Made by a program: the position numbers and the translations under genes
Shown: positions 57,794 to 64,000 of the stretch, piece after piece
Position numbering within the stretch: position 1 is the stretch's first letter
Layout: every line of letters starts with the position of its first letter
Notes under the pieces: generated by a model
The model's input: the letters and a program-made list of their open reading frames with translations, nothing else
The model's database searches: none
Told to the model about the DNA's origin: nothing
NCBI GenBank assembly: GCA_037501455.1
Contig: CM074860.1
Location: forward strand, 41,178,501 to 41,242,500
From: Lantana camara
Lineage: Eukaryota; Streptophyta; Magnoliopsida; Lamiales; Verbenaceae
Direction of reading: 5' to 3'
Length of the DNA: 64,000 bases

Positions 57794-57917
57794 GACACGG
57801 GTGTGTCGTGGTTGCTCGTTCCAGCGAGGAACGGGGGTGCTGTGTGGGCTGGTTTTGCTGTATCGAGACACGGGGGTGTCTCGGTCCAGGCTTAGGAGGT
57901 GACACAGGGGTGTCACC
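57794..57917 (+). repeat. Palindrome cluster in LTR-K, two pairs
   Basis: GACACGGGTGTGTC (centre 57800.5), a decayed copy centred near 57835, CGAGACACGGGGGTGTCTCG (57873.5) and GGTGACA...TGTCACC (57907.5). The intact pair is 34 bp apart, as in LTR-G, and the decayed copy sits about 34 bp from the first. Confidence 0.9.
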
Positions 57918-59070
57918 CCGTTTTTCTGGATTTCTTTTGCTGCGTCTTCCATGGTTGTTGCTACTACTGCTGTTTTTGTTTCCAGTGCTGCTGTGGTTGT
58001 GTGTTGTGTGTGTTTGTTGCTCTTACATGCTTGTGTATGAGTGTGCATGGCTGCTGTGTTGTTCCTATTTTATTCATGCATGGCTGTGTAAATATATATG
58101 TAATGTGTGTGTTTTGTTATTCTTTGCATGCATATATTGCTATAACTATATATATATAGAGATGCTTGTGTGTGTGTAATTGCATGCATGCATATGTTGG
58201 TGTGTGTACGTGTATATATATATATCTGTATTATATATTATATGTTAATATAATATTATTATATATTTGTTATTATAAATATGATTATATATATATTTTA
58301 AATATTATTTGGTTTAATTTAATTCTTGAAATTAAGTGATTTCCATTTCGCGTATTTAATTACCGACTATTGATTGAACGTTTTATTTATTTTATTCCTA
58401 AATGTGAATATGAATATTATGTGTTATGGTTATTAAATGAATTCATGGATTAATTGATATGCATTAGGAATATTATGAATGTTATGAATTTATGAAATTA
58501 TGAAATATGAATTTATGAATTTATGAAATTGAACGAAACATATGAATGAATGATTTGATTATATGTTTTAAATTTCTTAATCGTGCACATGAACATTTTA
58601 TTGATATAATATGATCATTTATGCATTCATGTCATATTCACTTCATTGCCGAGCGTCATATATGGTTCATTGGAGTCTCGAGTCTCACAAACACATCATG
58701 TTGTCTTTTGTACAGTTTATCTCCAGGGTGGAGAGATCTTGATCGTTCAGGCACTTGGTATTCGTATCCTTGTATCGTCACGGTGCAGGTGAGGGTGTTT
58801 TCATTTTAGCTACGTATTAAACCCTACAACCCTTATGTGGAAAGCTTTGGCCAAAACCTTATGATTATATAAGCTTAAAAATGGTTTTGTAATGAGGCTA
58901 TGCTCCAAACCGTGTGTGTTCATGCTAGCTACGGATTAGGATGACACGGAGAGGTACGTATATAGCATATGCCGAGTTACACGGTAAGGTATGATTTCTT
59001 ATAGTATGTATCATATGTATGTATTGATATGTTTTGGTGAGATTTCATATACGTTATGTTCACGGGCCCC

Positions 59071-59134
59071 GGGACTTAGTATATGTGGCTAACCGAGGAA
59101 GCAAGGGCTGACGGGGATCCCATATACTAGTCCC
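59071..59134 (+). promoter_or_regulatory. U3 stem-loop of LTR-K
   Basis: Arms GGGACTTAGTATATG (59071-59085) and CATATACTAGTCCC (59121-59134) pair over 14 bp with one bulged T. The loop contains AAGCAAGGGCTGACGGG as in element F. Confidence 0.65.
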
Positions 59135-59654
59135 AACCAAACTACGGTGATACCGGCCCTCGCTAGGAGGTTTAGCGGGGAATGGGAGCTGAGTGCCCTT
59201 GGGGAATTCATGTACCCCCATTGGCCTATGTATGAACCGGTGGTCGGGTCTTGCAAGCCCGTCCACCACCCGGAGGAAGAAGGTTGGTTATGATTTATGC
59301 CTTTTCTTATGTATATGTTATGATATGGTTATGCACCGTGCAGGAAGGCTGGGATCCGGATCGCCCAAACGAACATGTTTATGACATGACTTATGGTCTG
59401 TGTGTATTATGATATATTGCATGATCGTCTAATCAATATATTAATGATATTTGTCGTACACGGTCGGAGTTTGGTTGGAGATTGTGCACGCTCACTCGCC
59501 GAGCCTTATGTATATGTATGATTTATGAATGTAATGAATTTAATATGAATTAGTCGTAAAAGTCGAGCATTGTCTATCTATTTTCTTGCCCTTTTCGGGA
59601 ACTAAATTCGAATAAAAACCTTGCTCGGGATTTATGACTTGCATGTGCATGTTT

Positions 59655-59699
59655 TATATATATGTATCGCTCCTGCTCACTCAGTCTTCTAGAGACTGA
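59655..59699 (+). promoter_or_regulatory. TATA region and start-site hairpin of LTR-K
   Basis: TATATATATGTA from 59655, then the hairpin TCAGTCT-TCTAG-AGACTGA (59681-59699). Confidence 0.65.
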
Positions 59700-60156
59700 C
59701 CCTCTCCCTCCCCAACTTTTTAGTGTGCAGGTTGATTTTGGAGTTTCGGGCTAGGCGAAGGTGTTTGGAGTCTTTAGGAGGGTCGAGTTAGGTTAGGGGA
59801 GTCTCTGCACTCACTCTTGTATTTGATTTAGGTTTGATTCGATTATGCAGTATCATAAACTTAAATAATTATGTAATTATTATTGAATTGGTTTGTTGGA
59901 CTGTAATTATGAGTTTAAAAGAGGCCTGAAGAGCCCAAATTCTACTTATGGTTTGTATGTTTGAATTTTGGCCTTGCAATGCATTATACTTTGGTTGATT
60001 GGTTATGATTGCAGGGTCTAGTTCCGCCTGGCTTAGGAAGGTTTTTATGTTTATCTCCCGTTCGCTAGGGTTTGATACGGGTGCGGATTTACTATTTCGT
60101 TACTCGTGTTGAGCCTTAGTGCGGGGGATGTGGTGCCTCACGTGCGGGGTGCTACA

Positions 60157-60890
60157 AAGCCTATAGTTGGTGGTTGAACATAAAAACCAGGTTGGAGGCC
60201 TCGGGCGAAGAAATCAATTGGGAGGTGTTCATCCGGGAGTTCAAAAATAAATACATTCCACTGGTGGCTCGGGACCGAAGGTTGAGAGAGTTCATGGACC
60301 TGAAGCAAGGCAACCGGACTGTGACAGAGTATATTAATGAGTTTGACAGGTTAGCACGGTATGCTCCGAACATTTCGAGTGATGATCGACATAAGGCAAT
60401 CCAGTTTTATCAGGGCCTTCGGGAAGATATGAAGGATGTTCTTGAGGCTGCAAATACAAGCACCTGGATCAAGGTGACTGAGAAAGCTTTAAAGGTTGAA
60501 GAAAGAGTTATGAGTAGAAGAAGGGCATATCATTCGGGACCGGCATCAAGTTCGGGTCACATTCTGAAGTTTGGAAAGAGGCCAGTGTATCAGTCAGCTC
60601 CAGCACCAAGACCCCAGGGCAAGAAACCTAAACCCCCAGGGCCTATTCCAGTGTCTACCCCAGCTCCACCGGAATGTTCATATTGCCATGGTCCGAATCA
60701 CACAGCAGAGGAATGTAGGAAAAGACTTAAGAAATGTTTTAAATGTGGCTCGTCGGACCATATGTTGAATCAGTGCCCTCATAAGAGCTTAGAGTCCAGA
60801 CCCTCTGGGAATCAAAAGGCTACAATTCATGCACGGGCCTATGCATTGGGAAGTGAAGAGGACGCCGCCGACCCTGATCCTACTGCTGTT
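60157..60890 (+). CDS. Gag C-terminal part of element J
   Basis: Resumes the gag frame (AYSWW). Core [21 protein letters not shown] and a helical segment [18 protein letters not shown], then a basic linker and two CCHC knuckles: [14 protein letters not shown] (60675-60716) and [14 protein letters not shown] (60735-60776). No stop. It is fused in frame to protease, so gag and pol are one polyprotein, as in other Tekay elements. Confidence 0.93.
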
Positions 60891-62700
60891 GTGGAAGGTA
60901 CGATTTGCATACACGGCATCACATTACATACATTGTTTGATCCCGGGGCAACTCATTCATTCATTGCCCTGGATATAGCTCCTTCATTATCCTTGCCTGC
61001 TTTATGTGTCGAGCATATGTATGTGGTTAGCTCTCCTCTTGGAGGAAACTTGGTGACCGATAGAGTTTTTCGTGAGTGCCCGGTGAGTATTGAAGGTAAA
61101 ATCTATCTGGTGGATTTGATCGAGATGCCGATGAAAAGATATGGTGTAATTTTAGGAATGGATTGGTTACATCGTCATAGAGCTTTCATAGATTGTCATG
61201 AGAAGAAGATTTCTTTGGGTTCGATGGTATTTTTGGGTGAAAGAGTGAAGCCCGGTCCATTCATTTCCTTCATGGAGGCAAATAAATTATTACGGGATGG
61301 AGCAAGAGGTTATGTGGCCTATCTTCTCAACAAACCGAAGGATCAGGATAAACTAGAAGAAACAGAGGTTGTGAAAGAGTTTCCCGATGTGTTCCCTGAG
61401 CAGTTAGGTTCGCTACCGCCCAAAAGAGATATTGAGTTTGTTATCGATTTGCATCCCGGTGCAGAACCGTTTGCGAAGACTCCATATAGAATGGCTCCTG
61501 CAGAATTGAAGGAGTTGAAAACGCAGCTGGATGAGCTCTTGGCTTGTGGTTACATTCGACCGAGCATATCCCCATGGGGTGCCCCAGTGTTGTTTGTGAA
61601 AAAGAAGGACGGGTCATTGCGTATGTGTATAGATTATCGTGAGCTGAATCGGATGACTATCAAGAACAAGTATCCACTACCACACATTGAGGAGCTGTTT
61701 GATCTCTTGCAAGGGTCTAAGGTCTATTCAAAGCTTGATCTGAGGCAAGGTTACTATCAGTTGCGTATCCGGGAGGAAGACATACCTAAGACGGGATTTA
61801 ACACCCGTTATGGACATTATGAGTTCATAGTTATGCCTTTTGGATTGACGAATGCTCCAGCCGTATTCATGGACATGATGCACCGAGTATTCAGGTTGTT
61901 TCTTGATAAGTTTGTGGTTATTTTCATTGACGACATCTTAGTGTATTCAAAGTCCGTAGAAGAGCATGCGCAACATTTAAGAAGAGTACTAGAAACCCTC
62001 AGAGAGCATCGGTTGTTTGCGAAGTTCAGTAAATGCGAGTTTTGGATCGACAGGGTTGCATTCCTGGGTCACATCATTTTAGGTAATGGAGTGGAAGTTG
62101 ACCCATCAAAGGTGGAATCCGTTATGCAGTGGGAGAAACCGCGAAATGCCTCGGAAATTTGAAGTTTTCTCGGATTAGCAGGATACTATAGGCGATTTGT
62201 GAAGGATTTTTCGAAGATCGCAGCCCCATTGACCCGATTAACAAAGAAAGAGACCCGGTTTGAGTGGAGTGATGCATGTGATGGGAGCTTCCAAACCCTG
62301 AAAGAAAAATTAACTTCAGCACCTGTTCTTACTTTACCCGAGGGTACCAAAGGTTATGCGGTGTATTCGGATGCTTCTAAAGAAGGGCTTGGATGCGTTC
62401 TAATGCAAAATGGTCGAGTAGTGGCTTATGCTTCAAGGAAACTAAAAGAGCATGAGAAGAATTACCCTACTCATGATCTTGAGCTTGCGGCTATTGTGTT
62501 TGCTTTAGCAAAGTGGCGTCACTATCTTTATGGCGCTACGTTTGAAGTCTTCACTGACCATAAAAGTCTCAAGTTTCTCTTCACACAAAAAGAGCTTAAC
62601 ATGAGACAAAGACGTTGGATGGAATTTCTTGAGGACTATGATTGTACCATTCAGTACCATCCAGGCAAAGCTAACGTGGTCGCTGATGTATTGAGCAGGA
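60891..62700 (+). pseudogene. Protease, reverse transcriptase and RNase H of element J
   Basis: Protease [14 protein letters not shown] (60933 on), then [67 protein letters not shown], catalytic FIDD at 61923-61934. TGA at 62160-62162 replaces the Arg of the [14 protein letters not shown] block, the only stop in this part. RNase [50 protein letters not shown]. Confidence 0.95.
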
Positions 62701-64000
62701 AAGTGAATATATCGAGCATCGAGGCTAGTCCAAAAAGTCAGGGTTTCGAGATTTTGATTTCAGAAGTCCGATTAGCAAACATTACCGTGCAACCAGAGTT
62801 GAAACAAATGCTATTAGATACTCAAGCCAGAGATCCGTGGATTCAGAGGCAAATTTTACGGGCAAGAGATCATCCAGAATCGAAATTTAGGGTCGATGAT
62901 ATGGGATTATTTCGGTTTAAGGCCAGAGTTTGTGTTCCAGAAGCACTTAGACGTCTCGTTCTTGAAGAGGCACACCGTTCAGCCTATTCTATTCATCCGG
63001 GAGGAACTAAAATGTACAGAGATTTGAAGCAGTACTATTGGTGGAACGGTATGAAGAGAGATGTTGCTAACTTTGTAAGGAGTTGCCTCACTTGCCAAAA
63101 GGTGAAAGCTGAGCACCAAAAGCCAGGAGGAACTTTACAACCACTTCCTATACCGGTGTGGAAATGGGAACAGGTGACTATGGATTTCATATCTGGGTTA
63201 CCGAGGGTCAAAGGAGGATTCGACGGGATTTGGGTAGTTGTGGATTGCTTAACCAAATCAGCTCACTTTCTCAAGGTTAGAATGTCCGACAAAGTTGAAA
63301 AGTTAGCCAACTTGTATTGTAAAGAGATCATGAGACTTCACGGCGTGCCAGTTAGTATCGTATCAGACCGAGATCCTCGCTTTACAGCAAGTTTATGGCA
63401 AGATCTACAAAGAAGTTTGGGGACTAAACTCAATTTCAGCACTGCATCGCATCCCCAAACGGATGGGCAATCAGAGAGACTTATCAAGTATCTTGAGGAC
63501 TTGCTCAGGGCCTGTGCTTTGGACTTTCAAGAATCTTGGGACGAGCACTTACCCTTAGTGGAATTTGCCTATAACAATAGTTATCAAGCATCAATTGGCA
63601 TGGCCCCATACGAGGCATTGTACGGAAGAAAGTGCAGATCGCCTCTCTTTTGGGATTTGGAAGATTGGTGTTGGACTAAGGAAGGTGGTGTTAAACGAGC
63701 TAGATCTCCAAAGGTTATTGAAGAAGCCATTGAGAAAATCCAAATAATTCAACAACGCATGAAAGCGGCCCAAGATCATCAAAAGAGTTACGCCGATCGC
63801 CGAAGAAGACCCCTGGAATTCGAAGTCGGAGACAAGGTTTTCTTGAAAGCATCTCCAAGGAAAGGATTCAGCCGTATTGGTAAAGGTGGAAAGCTTAATC
63901 CCCTCTATCTTGGACCTTTTGAAATCCTTGAACGGGTTGGAGAAACTGCATACAGATTGAAGTTACCTCCGAACATGACTGGGATTCATAATGTATTCCA
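62701..64000 (+). CDS. Integrase of element J, truncated by window end
   Basis: Open to the edge. [18 protein letters not shown] ... [12 protein letters not shown]. Catalytic Asp in [11 protein letters not shown], second Asp in [11 protein letters not shown], Glu in [12 protein letters not shown], all present. The C-terminal domain starts [16 protein letters not shown] and [12 protein letters not shown]. The chromodomain should follow outside the window. Confidence 0.95.

Larger units (their letters stand above)
56079..60156 (+). repeat. Solo LTR-K (4078 bp)
   Basis: TGTAACGCCCCGGTTTTTC at 56079 to GGGGTGCTACA at 60156. The flanks are AAGCT (56074-56078) and AAGCC (60157-60161), a target duplication with one C-to-T change. 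It has TA microsatellites (56260-56315, 58210-58235), a palindrome cluster, a U3 stem-loop, TATA/hairpin and tail. The predicted frames 57551-57895 and 57808-58179 lie over the palindrome region and are not supported as genes. Confidence 0.94.
52505..64000 (+). mobile_element. Element J, least damaged Tekay-type element, runs off right edge
   Basis: 5' LTR 52505-55488, primer site, gag 55701-56078, solo LTR-K (56079-60156), gag-pol 60157 to the window end in integrase. After LTR-K there is one frame of about 3.84 kb with a single stop at 62160. The final part of integrase, the chromodomain and the 3' LTR are outside the window. Confidence 0.94.

Noticed and set aside
57551..58179. Overlapping cysteine- and leucine-rich ORFs (114 and 123 residues) in LTR-K
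   Set aside because: They run over CTGCTG-rich sequence, palindromes and microsatellites inside a solo LTR; composition reflects low complexity.

Overview
The window is plant nuclear DNA, most likely an angiosperm, and is a deep nest of LTR retrotransposons. I found no host gene, rRNA, tRNA gene or CRISPR array. The plant assignment rests on three things: Ty3/gypsy elements of the Tekay/Del type (LTRs of about 2.7-4 kb, an initiator-Met tRNA primer site, a two-knuckle gag, and a degenerate chromodomain after integrase); one Ty3/gypsy element of the Tat type (two RNase H domains in series and an antisense extra ORF downstream of pol); and one short non-coding TRIM element. Element names below (A, B, C ...) are my own labels.

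Left part, 1-16281, is a chain of minus-strand elements. In most cases each is broken by the next one to its left. Element A (gag, primer site, 5' LTR; 13844-16281) is cut by an LTR fragment of a copia-like family (13593-13843), which is cut by LTR-I (11361-13592). LTR-I abuts a truncated pol/LTR fragment N (10206-11360), N is cut by LTR-M (9939-10205), M by the Tat element (1939-9938), and the Tat antisense ORF by element L (LTR 990-1938, running off the left edge).

Middle and right part, 16282-64000. A copia-like LTR (16282-16749 and 23313-23530) is split by solo LTR-B (flanked by GGAAG), which holds solo LTR-C, which holds a 2060-bp solo copia-like LTR (flanked by TTTGG). The same copia-like LTR is entered at 23531 by element D (plus strand; 5' LTR with a TRIM inside, gag, pol). 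D's gag is interrupted by element E (minus; 28533-49150, flanked by GCATG). E's 3' LTR holds full-length element F (29358-43401, flanked by AAGTC) and solo LTR-H (flanked by TAGTG). F's 5' LTR holds solo LTR-G (flanked by TCTTT). D's gag-pol resumes exactly after E. D's 3' LTR is interrupted after 11 bp by element J (52505 to beyond the right edge), whose gag holds solo LTR-K. Most junctions are supported by a 5-bp target duplication and, where the host element has a second copy or a reading frame, by exact rejoining.

All gag-pol genes here carry stops or frameshifts. J is the least damaged: one stop in about 3.8 kb after the LTR-K insertion. Most of the nonsense codons look like C-to-T (or complementary G-to-A) changes.

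The signal I consider most worth following is not a gene. Seven distinct Tekay-type LTRs (B, D, E, F, G, I, K) carry clusters of GC-rich palindromes arranged in pairs. The centres of a pair lie 31-34 bp apart, although palindrome and spacer sequences differ between families. The same LTRs also share a short hairpin just downstream of the TATA box and a larger U3 stem-loop, both of which keep pairing while their sequence changes.
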